NCBI GenBank assembly: GCA_951812645.1
Contig: CATOSM010000001.1
Coordinates: 1,281,560 to 1,345,559, forward strand
Direction of reading: 5' to 3'
Length of the DNA stretch: 64,000 nt
Source: an uncultured Candidatus Nitrosopumilus sp.
GTDB lineage: Archaea; Thermoproteota; Nitrososphaeria; Nitrososphaerales; Nitrosopumilaceae
The position numbers and the translations under genes are program-made. Of the stretch, positions 35,307 to 46,300 are shown one piece after another (the first letter of the stretch is position 1; every line of letters begins with the position of its first letter). The notes under the pieces are model-generated. The model did not search any database and had not been told where the DNA came from. It was given only the letters and a program-made list of their open reading frames with translations.

Positions 35307-36455
35307 CTAAAACCATTTTGATAATCTTTCTCTTTCAAATTCAATTTTTTTAAAAAGGTTATCAGATGTAGATTTAGTAATATTAGTTGATGGCTTATCA
35401 TCTGAAAACATGTCTACTTCTATAACAGATGCTGTATCTCTGCCTGATTCAATAAAACATCCACCTTTTCCATCAAATAGAAGAAAATCATTTTTGGATT
35501 GAATTATAGATATAATATTTTTAGCAACAATAATTCCTTCTCCTTCTGCAAAAATTCCAGCTTTTGGAACTGCCATATTCTCGGCAACTGGTAAACTAGT
35601 AACATCACCTACGGCAAAAACATTCTCAAAGGATGTTTTACAATCTCTATCTATTATAATAAAACCGGATTCTTTAGCTAATCCACAATCATAAATTGCT
35701 TTTGGAGCTATATGTGGAGGTATTGCTAGTAATAGATCAAATTCAGATTCGCTATTTTCAAAAATTAGTTTTTTTGATTCAACAGATTTTATTTTACAAG
35801 AGTTATGAAAAATAATCTTTTGAGAATTTACCAATTCAAGAATTTGTTTACTTACTTCAGGTCCAGCAGCGGGTAATGTAATAGGCGCAGGACTGTAAAA
35901 GTGAATTTCAATTGCATCTCGAACCCCACGTTTACGAAGCATAGAATCTATCAACAAACTAGCCTCAAATGGAGCTGGAGGACATTTGTAAGGCATTCCC
36001 ATAATTGAAATAGCTATTTTCCCAGATTCTATGTTTTCTAGTTTATTACGAATATCTGTAAGTTGATTGTGATCGTAAAGATTAAAGCCATTTTCTTGCA
36101 AGCCGGGAATTTTTTGTGGGGCCAATGTTGCACCCATTGAAATAATTAAAAAATCAAAGGAAATTTTTCTAGATTTAGTTTCTACATCCTTGTTTTTGAA
36201 ATTAATTGATGTAATTTCGTCTTTGATAAAATCAATATCTTTTTTTTGTAATTCTTTTAATGAACCAATAGAATTTTCAAAAGTTCGTGTTCCATTAATG
36301 ATCCATAATTTTGCAAATCCTACCATGAACCAATCTTTTTTATCAATAACGGTGATTTTTATTTCTGATGAAGGCAATGAATTTCTTAATTCATTTGCAG
36401 CTGAAAGGCCACCAAATCCTCCACCTAAAATTACAACATGTGGAATATCTGTCAA
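35307..36455 (-). CDS. FAD-dependent oxidoreductase, sulfide:quinone reductase-like
   Basis: 382 residues with VVILGGGFGGLSAANEL (FAD GxGxxG), a second dinucleotide site, PYKCPPAPFEAS with a conserved Cys near residue 159, and FAVGDVTSLPV for FAD ribityl binding. The PYKCPPAP motif is typical of SQR/flavocytochrome c sulfide dehydrogenase-like proteins and could reduce a quinone; the physiological donor is not clear. The SDR upstream begins two bases apart, so they are likely one operon. Confidence 0.8.
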   Translation of the reverse strand: MTDIPHVVILGGGFGGLSAANELRNSLPSSEIKITVIDKKDWFMVGFAKLWIINGTRTFENSIGSLKELQKKDIDFIKDEITSINFKNKDVETKSRKISFDFLIISMGATLAPQKIPGLQENGFNLYDHNQLTDIRNKLENIESGKIAISIMGMPYKCPPAPFEASLLIDSMLRKRGVRDAIEIHFYSPAPITLPAAGPEVSKQILELVNSQKIIFHNSCKIKSVESKKLIFENSESEFDLLLAIPPHIAPKAIYDCGLAKESGFIIIDRDCKTSFENVFAVGDVTSLPVAENMAVPKAGIFAEGEGIIVAKNIISIIQSKNDFLLFDGKGGCFIESGRDTASVIEVDMFSDDKPSTNITKSTSDNLFKKIEFERERLSKWF

Positions 36456-36456
36456 G

Positions 36457-37197
36457 TTAACGCCCTTGAGTAGTAGGTCGAATTAATATCTCATTGAGAT
36501 TAACGTGTGGTGGAGAATCAACTGCATACAAAATAGCATTTGCAATATCTTCTGCCTGTAGCGCTTCCATCTTTTTTGCGTTTTCAATGAATCCTTGTAA
36601 TGATTCATCTGTGATAGCATCATTAAGTTCTGTTGCTACAACACCGGGTTCAATACTAGTCACTCTAATGTTGGAACGAACACTGAATTCTTGTCGTAAT
36701 CCTTCACTAAATGCAGCAACTGCATGTTTGGTTGCACAATAAACACTACCTGCCGGAAAAACAATTCTTCCAGCCACAGATGAAAGATTAACAATATGGC
36801 CTGATTTTTTTTCTTTCATATGGGAGATTACTGCACCTGTAGAATACAAAACGCCCTTGATATTCACATCAACCATTCTATCCCATTCGTCAACTTTGAG
36901 ACTCTTAAAGAAGCTCAAAGGCATTAAACCGGCATTATTTACAAGAATATCAATAGAACCCCATTTTTCTAAAACAGCTTTAGCAAAATTATCACATTCA
37001 TTTCTTTGTGTTACATCTAATTTTTGATAAAATGCGTCTCCGCCTTCCGCTGAGATTTTTTTTGCCAGCTCTTCTAATCGATCAACCCGTCTAGCACCTA
37101 TAGCAACTTTAGCGCCTGCTTTTGACAAAACCAAGGCAGTAGCAAATCCTATGCCACTACTTGCACCAGTAACTACTGCAACTTTATCTTTAATCAC
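36457..37197 (-). CDS. Short-chain dehydrogenase/reductase
   Basis: 246 residues, classical SDR. TGASSGIGFATAL (NADP binding) near residue 11, NNAGLMPLS, and the catalytic YxxxK in SVYCATKHAV with the Ser before it. RRVDR after the second strand suggests NADPH preference. Substrate unknown. It precedes the SQR-like gene on the same strand with a 1-bp gap. Confidence 0.88.
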   Translation of the reverse strand: MIKDKVAVVTGASSGIGFATALVLSKAGAKVAIGARRVDRLEELAKKISAEGGDAFYQKLDVTQRNECDNFAKAVLEKWGSIDILVNNAGLMPLSFFKSLKVDEWDRMVDVNIKGVLYSTGAVISHMKEKKSGHIVNLSSVAGRIVFPAGSVYCATKHAVAAFSEGLRQEFSVRSNIRVTSIEPGVVATELNDAITDESLQGFIENAKKMEALQAEDIANAILYAVDSPPHVNLNEILIRPTTQGR

Positions 37198-37292
37198 ATG
37201 ATCACTGAATCAAACTATGGCTCAACACCGTAAAAATGTTTAGACAGTAAAAATTTTATGAGTGATGTACTGGCACCTTTATTAAAAGAAAA

Positions 37293-37529
37293 ATGGTAGT
37301 GGAAAATATGGAATCAGAAAAATGTGCATATTGTGGAGATTTAGCTGATATGCCGTTTCAATGTAACTACTGCAAAGATCCTTTTTGTGCAGAGCACAGA
37401 TTGCCTGAAGAACATAGATGTGTAAAGCTTGGTCAGATTAGAGCCAAGAGATTTGGTGAAAAAAAAGTTATTCGTGATGGGGGACGTAACAGGCCAAATA
37501 TTTTAAAACGAATTTTTGGAAGATTTTAA
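37293..37529 (+). CDS. AN1-type zinc finger protein
   Basis: 78 residues. CAYCGDLADMPFQCNYC, then FCAEHRLPEEHRC match the AN1 zinc finger pattern (two zinc ions). The C-terminal third is basic (KVIRDGGRNRPNILKRIFG). Such small archaeal AN1 proteins are thought to act in protein or ubiquitin-like handling; role inferred. It overlaps nothing; convergent with the membrane protein two bases away. Confidence 0.78.
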   Translation: MVVENMESEKCAYCGDLADMPFQCNYCKDPFCAEHRLPEEHRCVKLGQIRAKRFGEKKVIRDGGRNRPNILKRIFGRF

Positions 37530-37531
37530 AA

Positions 37532-37816
37532 TCAATATGGACTTTTTTCGGGTGAAATTTTTGCTCTCCTTCCTTGATAAATTAATGCAATAGCGAGTGC
37601 AAACATCACCATAGCAGTTAATGGAAAATTTTGTGGTGCAGGTAAGATAAACCAGTAATAGATTCCAAAGGCAATAGACACTATTGCTTGAGTCCATAAT
37701 TTTATCCATTTTGGTGCCTTTACTAATCTACTAATGATCTCTACCACAAAAATTCCAATTACAGGGTAAATTGTATAAAAAAGAAAATCAATTACATCAA
37801 CACCTGTATGCGACAT
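37532..37816 (-). CDS. Small membrane protein (three TM)
   Basis: 94 residues with hydrophobic segments near 8-27, 38-56 and 62-80, and a basic tail (YQGRRAKISPEK). No family recognised. It starts at ATG 37816; a TATA-like signal is not obvious. It follows the GINS gene on the same strand by about 30 bp. Confidence 0.65.
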   Translation of the reverse strand: MSHTGVDVIDFLFYTIYPVIGIFVVEIISRLVKAPKWIKLWTQAIVSIAFGIYYWFILPAPQNFPLTAMVMFALAIALIYQGRRAKISPEKSPY

Positions 37817-37847
37817 AGTATATTGTGATAAAAGGTATAATTTCTAC

Positions 37848-38405
37848 CTAATCTTCTAGATGTACCTTAGTTGCAACATTTTTGGCAATTAGAGCCTGGG
37901 CGTTTTCATACGGAATTGTTGCAATATCTTCCGTTTTGAAAGGACCATATTTTTCAAGGTCTGCACCGACAATTTCATCAACTTCCTGAAGGAATCTAAT
38001 GACAATTGTTTTAGTTTTGTGATTTTGAGCTAATGATTCTAGAAATTTTGATTTACCATTAATTGTGGCAGATACAATCATTTCTATTCTTTCTTTCTGA
38101 TCTTCTTGTGAATCAAGAATAAATTTTTCCTCGTCTAATAGATAACCTATTTCTAAATCAGAAGATTTTGAAATTTTATCTAATCTAATTTCTATGAGTA
38201 CTGATGTTAGTTCTGTAACCATTTGTATCATAGTATCTTTAATTCTATTTTCTACGCCATCAAATTCCTGTTTTTGTAGATTTCCAATAAAATCAGCTAG
38301 ATTTCTGTAAAAGTTAGGATCAATTTCTAAAAGCGAATCATTTTCGGTTTCGCGCAAAACTGCATGATGTAAAGAGTTGACATCGATTCGATTTGATTCT
38401 GACAT
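37848..38405 (-). CDS. GINS complex subunit (Gins51/Gins15 type)
   Basis: 185 residues. The C-terminal B domain reads TIVIRFLQEVDEIVGADLEK, then YGPFKTEDIATIPYENAQAL, which matches the archaeal GINS51 B-domain. The N-terminal two-thirds is helical (A domain). GINS joins MCM and RecJ-like (GAN/Cdc45) as the replicative helicase core. It lies in the replication cluster with PolD, the origin and Cdc6. Confidence 0.78.
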   Translation of the reverse strand: MSESNRIDVNSLHHAVLRETENDSLLEIDPNFYRNLADFIGNLQKQEFDGVENRIKDTMIQMVTELTSVLIEIRLDKISKSSDLEIGYLLDEEKFILDSQEDQKERIEMIVSATINGKSKFLESLAQNHKTKTIVIRFLQEVDEIVGADLEKYGPFKTEDIATIPYENAQALIAKNVATKVHLED

Positions 38406-38488
38406 TGCTTACCTAATCCTTAAATGGCTGATGTATTTGTGTTTGATTGAAGTATAAGTTGCCATATAAAGTCAGCCACGGTAAAGCA

Positions 38489-39919
38489 ATGCAAGTAACA
38501 TATTCGCCAGATGAGGTTTTTTCAAGAATTCAGCACGAAGGTATTCAGTTTATTGATCTTCAGTTTACAGGCCTTACAGGTCATTTTCACCACACCACTA
38601 TTTCAGCAAATACGTTTACTCCAGAACAAATGAGAGATGGGTTACCGAAATTAGATGGTTCGTCAATTATTGGGTTTACTAGTATAGATGATTCAGATTT
38701 ACTTCTAAAACCTGATCCAAATACGTTTGCAATCATTCCTTGGATGACTGAAAATAAAACAGCCAGACTACTATGTGATGTCTATTGGGGTGAAGACAGA
38801 GGTAGATTATCAAGAGACCCCAGAGGAATTTCTCAAAAAGCTGAGGAATACATCAAAACTCAAGGTTATGATTTTAGTACATGGGGTCCAGAGGTAGAAT
38901 TCTTTGTATTTGATAAAGTACATTGGGATGTTTTAACACCTTACAAAGGACAGTCGTATTCAATTGAATCAAAAGAGGCCCCATGGAATCAATCCGGTGA
39001 TGGATATCCCATGGGGTTGCAAGAAGGATACTATCCAAGTACGCCTGCAGATACTCTTACGCCATATAGAAATGAATGTGTGAACATTCTAAATACAAAT
39101 TTCGGAATTTTGTGTGACAATCATCATCATGAAGTAGCTACCGCAGGACAGTGTGAGATTGACATCAAATATGATTACATGACAAATGCTGCAGATGCTG
39201 CTCAATCATACAAGTATGTGATTAGAAATGTTGCACAAAAATATGGAAAAGTTGCAACAATGATGCCAAAGCCAATTGCAATGGACTCAGGTTCTGGCAT
39301 GCACGTTAATGTTAGTTTATGGAAAGATCAACTAAATGCATTTTATGATCCAGATGATGAGATTGAATTGAGTCAGCTTGGAAGATATTTTTGTGGTGGT
39401 ATTGTTAATCATGCAAAAGCACTTTCTGCAATTTGTAATCCTACTACTAACTCATATCACAGGTTAGTTCCCGGGTATGAAGCTCCTGCATATATCGCTT
39501 GGAGTTCAGGAAATCGTTCTGCAATAGTTAGGGTTCCAAAACACTTGAAGGGTAAAAATTATTCTAGTCTTAAAAGACTTGAATTTAGAGCACCAGATCC
39601 TTCATCAAATCCATATCTAGTATTTGCAGCAGTTGCTGCAGCAGGAATGGATGGAGTCAAGAAAAAGATGGATCCGGGGGATGAAATTCGTGATGATATA
39701 TTCAAGATGACTAAATCGGATAGAGCTAAAAGAGGAATCGGAGTTCTTCCAAAAAGTCTTGGCGAAGCATTAGATGAATTAGAAAGCGATAGAAAATTCC
39801 TTAATCCCATTTACACTAATGATGTAATTGACAAAGTCATAGAATTAGAAAGAAGAGATCAGCGTGAAATTGCCATCAGGCCACATCCGCATGAGTTTTA
39901 TCTATACTTTGATGTTTAA
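38489..39919 (+). CDS. Glutamine synthetase, type I-like (copy 2)
   Basis: 476 residues from ATG 38489; TATAAA at about 38463 makes the longer TTG start at 38447 unlikely. Metal sites EVEFFVFD and HHHEVATAGQCEID are intact, but the active-site loop reads MDSGSGMHVNVSLW: the usual Asn before GSGMH is Ser and the His two after the catalytic His is Asn. NRSAIVRVPKHL and RLEFRAPDPSSNPY are kept; the adenylylation region reads DIFKMTKSDRAKRG. So it may be a GS-like amide synthetase with changed substrate or regulation. Ends 4 bp into the convergent membrane protein gene. Confidence 0.85.
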   Translation: MQVTYSPDEVFSRIQHEGIQFIDLQFTGLTGHFHHTTISANTFTPEQMRDGLPKLDGSSIIGFTSIDDSDLLLKPDPNTFAIIPWMTENKTARLLCDVYWGEDRGRLSRDPRGISQKAEEYIKTQGYDFSTWGPEVEFFVFDKVHWDVLTPYKGQSYSIESKEAPWNQSGDGYPMGLQEGYYPSTPADTLTPYRNECVNILNTNFGILCDNHHHEVATAGQCEIDIKYDYMTNAADAAQSYKYVIRNVAQKYGKVATMMPKPIAMDSGSGMHVNVSLWKDQLNAFYDPDDEIELSQLGRYFCGGIVNHAKALSAICNPTTNSYHRLVPGYEAPAYIAWSSGNRSAIVRVPKHLKGKNYSSLKRLEFRAPDPSSNPYLVFAAVAAAGMDGVKKKMDPGDEIRDDIFKMTKSDRAKRGIGVLPKSLGEALDELESDRKFLNPIYTNDVIDKVIELERRDQREIAIRPHPHEFYLYFDV

Positions 39920-40194
39920 GCTCTACCAGTAAATTGAAAAATATAGAATAATGAAATTGCCATTAAGATAAATCCGGATCCTAGAAATATTGCTCTTTTA
40001 CTTTCAGATGTTGCAGCTCTGTACAATAAAACTCCACCAGCAAGACCAACAAACAGTACTAACACGCCAATGATTACATCATCAAAAGCAAGATTGTTGA
40101 TTAACGGATAGAAAAGTCCTGAAAGTAATGTAAAAAATGCAACCAAGTAAATGTATTTGAATCCAGTTAACGCCTTGGAAGATAGTTTATTCAA
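39916..40194 (-). CDS. Small membrane protein (three TM)
   Basis: 92 residues. Hydrophobic segments: FKYIYLVAFFTLLSGLF, VIIGVLVLFVGLAGGVLLY and AIFLGSGFILMAISLFYIF, with short basic loops (KALTGFK, SESKRA). No family recognised. The last bases overlap the GS gene by four in a convergent way. It stands between glnA copy 2 and the thermosome on the minus strand. Confidence 0.65.
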   Translation of the reverse strand: MNKLSSKALTGFKYIYLVAFFTLLSGLFYPLINNLAFDDVIIGVLVLFVGLAGGVLLYRAATSESKRAIFLGSGFILMAISLFYIFQFTGRA

Positions 40195-40247
40195 TATTTT
40201 TTGTAAATAGGTTTAGCAATTAAAGGTTTAAAAATACTTCAAAATAA

Positions 40248-41948
40248 TTACATCATTCCGCCCATGTCAGGCATCCCACCCATTCCAGGTGGCATTCCGC
40301 CCATCCCACCCATTCCAGGTGGCATTCCGCCTTCTCCACCAGGCGGTCCACCCGCAGATTTTTGAGTGGCAATGACATCATCAATTCTAAGAATCATAGA
40401 TGCAGCTTCTGCGGCGGCTGAAACGATTTGAAGTTTGACTGCAAGTGGTTCAATAATATCACTTGATTTCATGTTTCCAATCTTGGCTTTCATTACATCA
40501 ATTCCAGTCCATTTTTCTCCTTTCTGTTGTTTGGAACGAAGAAGTGTAAGAGTATCAATTGGATCCATACCGGCATTTTCAGATAATGTGAGTGGAATTT
40601 CTTCTAACGCATCAGCAAATTTTTCTGCTGCAAGTTGTTCCCTGCCTTCTAAAGATTTAGCCCAACCCCTAAGTTTTGTTGCAGCAAATGTTTCAGGAGC
40701 TCCACCACCTGCAACAATTTCAGGCTTTAAAATTACATCTTTAACAACCATTAAGGCATCATGTACTGAACGCTCTACTTCATCTACAACCCTTTGTGAG
40801 CCTGCACGAAGAAGTAATGTTACAGATTTCGGATGCTTGCATCCTTCAACGAAGACCCATTTGTCCTCTTCAATTTTCTTTTCTTCAACAAGTTCAGCTA
40901 CACCAAGATCTTTTTCAAATAGATCATCTAGGTTTGTAACTATTCTAGCGCCTGTTGCTTTTGCAAGTTTAGTAAGATCACTTTCTTTAATTCTTCTAAC
41001 TGCGATAATTCCAGCTTTTGCAAGATAATGTTGAGCCATATCATCCAATCCTTTTTGACACAAAACTACATTTGCGCCAGAACCAATGACTTTGTCAACC
41101 ATTGTTTTTAACATTCTATTTTCTTCATCTAAAAATGACTTCATTTGTTGAGGATTTGAAATGTTAATTTTTGCGTCAGTTTCAGTTTTGCTGATTTCTA
41201 ATGCAATATTAATTAGCGCAATTTTTGCGTCAGTAATTTTTCTAGACATTCCACCGTGAACAATTTCTTTATCAAGAACTATGCCTTGAATAATCATAGA
41301 ATCCTTGATTGAGCCACCAGCTTTCTTTTCAACTTTAATGTCATCAATATCAACATCGTAAGCATCACCAGTTTTTTCTGCAACTGCAAGAACAGATTTT
41401 ACAATGATATCTGCTAGTTGATCAGAATCTTTTCTAACCAATTTTGTTTGCATTGAAGTTTTAGCAATTTTATTTAGAATAGTTTTGTCATTTGCTGGAA
41501 TTGTATCTGCAATTTCTTCAAGGTATTCTTTTGCTTTTCTTGCAGCTTTTCTATATCCATCAACAATAATTGTTGGATGTACATCTTGATCAATTAATGA
41601 CTCAGCTTGTGAAAGCAAAGCACCTGCTAATACAACAGCAGAAGTTGTACCGTCACCAACTTCATTGTCTGTTGTTTTTGATATTTCAACAAGCATTTTT
41701 GCTGCAGGATGTTGAACGTCAATTTCTTTAAGGATGGTTGCACCATCGTTTGTAATTGTAACATCTCCTAATGAATCGACTAACATTTTATCCATGCCTC
41801 TAGGACCAAGGCTGGTATGAACGATTTCGGCAATAATTTTGGCTGCTGCAATGTTGTTCTTTTGGGCTTCTTTACCCTTAGTTTCAGAACCACCCTCTTT
41901 TAGTAAGACAACAGGCATATTTCCCTTAGAAGTTGCTTGCATTCCCAT
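40248..41948 (-). CDS. thsA: Thermosome subunit (group II chaperonin)
   Basis: 566 residues. Seen: [20 protein letters not shown] (ATP site), [17 protein letters not shown] near 413, and a Met/Gly-rich tail ([14 protein letters not shown] repeats). These are features of the archaeal CCT-like chaperonin that folds proteins in an ATP-driven double ring. Whether other subunits exist cannot be seen here. The promoter has GGTATAAAAGG at 41970-41980 (minus), one of the best TATA boxes in the window, and the transcript is short-leadered. Divergent from glyA. Confidence 0.95.
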   Translation of the reverse strand: MGMQATSKGNMPVVLLKEGGSETKGKEAQKNNIAAAKIIAEIVHTSLGPRGMDKMLVDSLGDVTITNDGATILKEIDVQHPAAKMLVEISKTTDNEVGDGTTSAVVLAGALLSQAESLIDQDVHPTIIVDGYRKAARKAKEYLEEIADTIPANDKTILNKIAKTSMQTKLVRKDSDQLADIIVKSVLAVAEKTGDAYDVDIDDIKVEKKAGGSIKDSMIIQGIVLDKEIVHGGMSRKITDAKIALINIALEISKTETDAKINISNPQQMKSFLDEENRMLKTMVDKVIGSGANVVLCQKGLDDMAQHYLAKAGIIAVRRIKESDLTKLAKATGARIVTNLDDLFEKDLGVAELVEEKKIEEDKWVFVEGCKHPKSVTLLLRAGSQRVVDEVERSVHDALMVVKDVILKPEIVAGGGAPETFAATKLRGWAKSLEGREQLAAEKFADALEEIPLTLSENAGMDPIDTLTLLRSKQQKGEKWTGIDVMKAKIGNMKSSDIIEPLAVKLQIVSAAAEAASMILRIDDVIATQKSAGGPPGGEGGMPPGMGGMGGMPPGMGGMPDMGGMM

Positions 41949-41969
41949 AGATGCAAAAACTTCCGATTC

Positions 41970-41982
41970 CCCTTTTATACCT
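41970..41982 (-). promoter_or_regulatory. TATA box of thermosome gene
   Basis: GGTATAAAAGG on the minus strand, about 26-32 bp upstream of the start codon at 41948, in the expected place for TBP/TFB. The A-rich start on its upstream side is compatible with a BRE. It fits a strong promoter, consistent with an abundant chaperonin. Confidence 0.75.
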
Positions 41983-42031
41983 TCCAGATCAGGATCAGTG
42001 TTTTTAAATTGGGAAAATCATGATGTGAGAC

Positions 42032-43354
42032 GTGGCCAAATCACAAAACAGGCAATCTTATGATAAAATATTTGAAAAATTAAAGGATCATCACAAATGG
42101 TTTGAAAATTCTATTCCACTCATTGCAAGTGAGAATATTCCAAGTCCGGCTGTAAGAGAAGCAATAATCTCTGATTTTGGAAATCGATATGCTGAAGGAT
42201 GGCCCGGTGAAAGGGTTTACGCAGGATGTGTCTACATTGATGATGTAGAGTTTGAATGTATGAAATTAGCTAAAAAATTATACAAAGCAAAATTTGCTGA
42301 TGTAAGACCAATTTCTGGCGTTGTTGCAAATTTAGCGGTATATTCTGGATTTACAGATCCTGGTGATGTTATGTTAGCTCCTTCAATTCCAGCTGGCGGA
42401 CATATTTCCCATGGTAAAAAAGAGCATTCTGGTACTGCAGGATTAGTGCACGGATTGGAAATTGAATTCTATCCATTTGATGCTGAAGAAATGACAATTG
42501 ATGTTGATAAGACAAGGCAAAAAGTAAAGGATCTTAAAAAAGCAAATCGTCTTCCCAAAATGGCAATGTTTGGTGGCTCATTGTTTTTGTTTCCACATCC
42601 TGTCAAAGAATTATCAGATTTTCTAAAAAGTTATGATATGCATGTCAATTATGATGCAGCCCATGTTGCAGGATTAATTGCTGGAGGAAAATTCCAAGAT
42701 CCGCTAAGAGAAGGTGCAGATACAATGACCATGAGTACCCATAAAACGTTGTTTGGACCTCAAGGCGGACTTGTTTTGGGTTCAAAAGAACATGAAGAAA
42801 TTATTAAAAAAGCCACATTCCCTGGTTTGACCAGCAGTCATCACATTCACCATATGGCCGGAAAAGCTGTAGCCTTTGCTGAAGCATTGGAATTTGGAAA
42901 AGATTATGCAGTTCAAGTAATCAAAAATGCAAAAATATTTGCTGAGGCTTTGAGTGATGTAGGATTCAAAGTATTAGGTGAAAGTAAAGGGTTTACACAG
43001 TCGCATCAAATTGCTGTCAATGTATTGGATTATTCAGATGGAGGAAAAGTAGAAGCTGATTTAGAAAAGGCAAACATCATTGTAAATAGACAGCTTATTC
43101 CAGGTGACATTAAAGCTGGAAGAAATTATTTCCATCCAGGCGGAATTAGATTGGGAGTATCTGAGATTACACGACTTGGAATGAAAAAGAATGAGATGCA
43201 AGGAATTGCGTCGTTGATCAAACAAGTTGTAATTGATAAAAAAGATCCAAAGAAATTACTCTCCAAAGTAAAATCATTTAGAAAAGATTATCAAAAAGTA
43301 AAATTCTGTTTTGATAATAAATTAGGTGCCTACGAATACGTTAGACTGAGATAG
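42032..43354 (+). CDS. glyA: Serine hydroxymethyltransferase
   Basis: 440 residues. PLP-binding Lys in MTMSTHKTLFGPQGG, with Asp in NYDAAHVAGL; SENIPSPAVREA and YAEGWPGERVYAGC are SHMT family motifs. Interconverts serine and glycine with a one-carbon carrier (archaeal tetrahydropterin or folate). GTG start at 42032. It is divergent from the thermosome gene and convergent with polC. Confidence 0.93.
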   Translation: MAKSQNRQSYDKIFEKLKDHHKWFENSIPLIASENIPSPAVREAIISDFGNRYAEGWPGERVYAGCVYIDDVEFECMKLAKKLYKAKFADVRPISGVVANLAVYSGFTDPGDVMLAPSIPAGGHISHGKKEHSGTAGLVHGLEIEFYPFDAEEMTIDVDKTRQKVKDLKKANRLPKMAMFGGSLFLFPHPVKELSDFLKSYDMHVNYDAAHVAGLIAGGKFQDPLREGADTMTMSTHKTLFGPQGGLVLGSKEHEEIIKKATFPGLTSSHHIHHMAGKAVAFAEALEFGKDYAVQVIKNAKIFAEALSDVGFKVLGESKGFTQSHQIAVNVLDYSDGGKVEADLEKANIIVNRQLIPGDIKAGRNYFHPGGIRLGVSEITRLGMKKNEMQGIASLIKQVVIDKKDPKKLLSKVKSFRKDYQKVKFCFDNKLGAYEYVRLR

Positions 43355-43356
43355 TT

Positions 43357-46300
43357 TTATGCGTAATCAGTAAGCAAGGATTGATCTCCCTGACTCTTAC
43401 CAAAGACTAGTTCGATTTCATCAGACAGAGCAAGTATTCTTCCTCTTTGATATTCACCTACATCGTATTTTTCAACTAATCTTTTAGCAAGTTTTAGATA
43501 TTTTTCTACAGAGCCTCTTGTAATCGTAGCAATCAGTTTATGTCCACAGACACAAGTTTGGATAAGGGGCATTCTTCGAAATGATTTTCCACATGCCGTA
43601 CATCTAAAACTTTGTCTTGCATATGCCCTAAGATTCCCCATCAAATCTGGAACTAGATGAGTTGAAATGACATTGGATACTATTTCGGACGTATTCACAG
43701 CGTTAATCAATTCCGCATTCCTAACTTGCATATCAAATTTGTCAAGCATTGAACCAAGAGTGGAATATGCGCTTCTAGATTTTGAGGTTGTTAAAGATGA
43801 GGTTGGATGTGTAAAGTGATAATCATAGAATTGTCTTTTGGTATCGAGCCGTGATTTTATAATTTCAATTGATGATATGTCGGATGCTTTTTTCTGTTCA
43901 AACGTAGATTCAAAAAATTCCAACGGAAGAATTTTTGTCACTTCTAGATTATGTGCTTGGGGTTGAGATTCATGCGGCAATACATGAGGTTGAACAAGCA
44001 AAGGTGCATCCATCAATCCGCCAATTCGATCAGAGAGGAATTGTCTTGAGAAATTAAGCAAACTGTCCATAAGCAACATAATAGAATCAGCGTCTCCATC
44101 AGCATCTCTTCTTTTGGCAGAATGCCAGTTAGGAGTTCCAAAACAAACATGGGTTTCGGTATAGCCGATTATTCTCCCAACAATTCCGACGGATGTATGA
44201 GGAGCCAATCCGATTATTAGATGTCCAATCAACTCTTCAGAGTTTTTTACGTTGTAAAATGCAGATTTGCCATAGAATTTTTCTAATAAAGCATCGATGT
44301 ACTTACAGGTTGAGACAAGATAGTTTCCGCTTTCATATGGAATCACCACATCCTGCATTCGAAGTTCAATGATTTGATCTGTAGATTCTAAAGGATTGCC
44401 TTCAATATCTTGAGTATATCCAAGTTGTTTGAGTTTTTCAATAGATGTTCCTATCCATGATGGTTTGAATTGTGTAAGTGGAGAATTGGTCGCATCAAAT
44501 CTTACTGTTCCATCTTTGAATGTGGTTAATCCAAAATTTTGTCTAACTAGTCCTTTTTCTAATGGTTCTGCAATTTTATCCTGGTTGATTAATTCCTTGA
44601 CTCCTTTGAATGGCTCTTTTGCACGCATTCCCATTTTTTCTTGGGCGAGAAGTAATCTTTTCTTTAATGGAAACTCTTTGTAGGAATGTGTAGGAGCTTT
44701 ACGCTTACATTTTTCACAAAAGGGTTCCTCTAATGTGTCACGACAATTTGAACATCTAAAAATAATTGATGATTTGGTGCCACAAATTGCACATTTTATG
44801 CCAATGGATGGTTGATCACACTTTGTACAATATCGATTGCAAATATTTGCAAAAAAATGCTCAGTTCTTGAGGCTTTCAGAAGATCTCTGGTAGGTCCTC
44901 CTTTTTCGCTTATTGGAAATAAAACATGTGTTGCAGGTTTCATTTGTCTTGCGGCTGCCTTTTCAGGTCTTCCTATTCTAACTCCAATACTTGTTGAGAA
45001 CTTGTTGTGGATTTGAATGCCGGATGATTTTGTTAAAATTTGTGGAACAGACAATTCGCTGACAGTTGGTTTTTCTCTAAACAGGAGATTGTAGAAAATT
45101 TTTGCTTCTTGATTTTCTAAAATAATTGAATCGTTTTGAACTTTATGAGGTGTACCCAAATTTTCTAGAATGTTTTTGGCTTGATTTGGATATTCTATGG
45201 AGGATTCATTGAATTTTTTTGGCTGCATTAAATTGAAAAGTTCTTCAGATGATATTCTATCCCAGAAATACAAATAATGCGGATGTAATGGGATTTTAAA
45301 ATCAAGTGAAATTTTTAATGCTTCATCTATTGTAGGAATTCTAGCCAAAAATTGGTTTAGATATTGATCATCAGGTTCGTATTTTTGAATTTTTTGTTTT
45401 AGTTCTTCTATCCAAAATTCTTCTACATAGCCAGATGGCACTAGTTGTGCATTGTTTTCAAGAAAGTCTCCAAATGAGATTAAAATATCACCAAGATGGA
45501 GAATTTTTTCAATGTCATTTTTAATTTCTAATCCATGTTTCACGTCTCTGATTTTTACAACATCCCCGTTGTTTAGACGAACGGTAGGAGTATCAATGGA
45601 ATCTACAAAGGCTACAGTGGCACCTTTTCCAGGAATGTCTATTTTGATTTGAGTGCCTACCGCAATTGTATGATCAAGAATTTCAGCAATTACTGGGTGA
45701 ATTCCAACAGCAGCAAAGCCAGTATTACATGCTCTTCCATACCTTAGCCTAAATCCACCCAATTTGTTAGGCATGGATAACACTGATCTGCCGGTAATCA
45801 CCTCACGCATTCTTTTTGCTGCGGCATCTTCCTGATTATCTCCAGTTTGAACAGCCCCTTTGAGATCATTAAGCCATTCCCAACCATCAAGATTATACAA
45901 TTCGATTCTTTTGAGCAGTTTTTTGGATCTTCCAATCAATCCATCATTTAGAACACGTAGTGCCCCACCCCTTACCCTATCAGTTTGAATTCTAGCCATG
46001 GATTTATGATTTACAACCTCATATGGATCAGTGTCTACACCAGCTAGTTCTACAGGCAAATTCAAAATAACATGTTCAATATCTTCATCTAAAATATGGA
46101 ATTGGAAGCTGCTAGCTTCTCTTTCATAGATTCTTAATTCTTCAACAAATCTACCAGTTTCATCATCAAATGAGTTTGCTTGAAATTTTGACAAGCCGGC
46201 AATTTTTCTTACATGGTCAGCAATCAGTAGGGTTACTGCAGATTCTGTTCCGCCAGCTGAACGCATTGGTCCAGCAATTGAAACAGAAAGATATTCTGTT

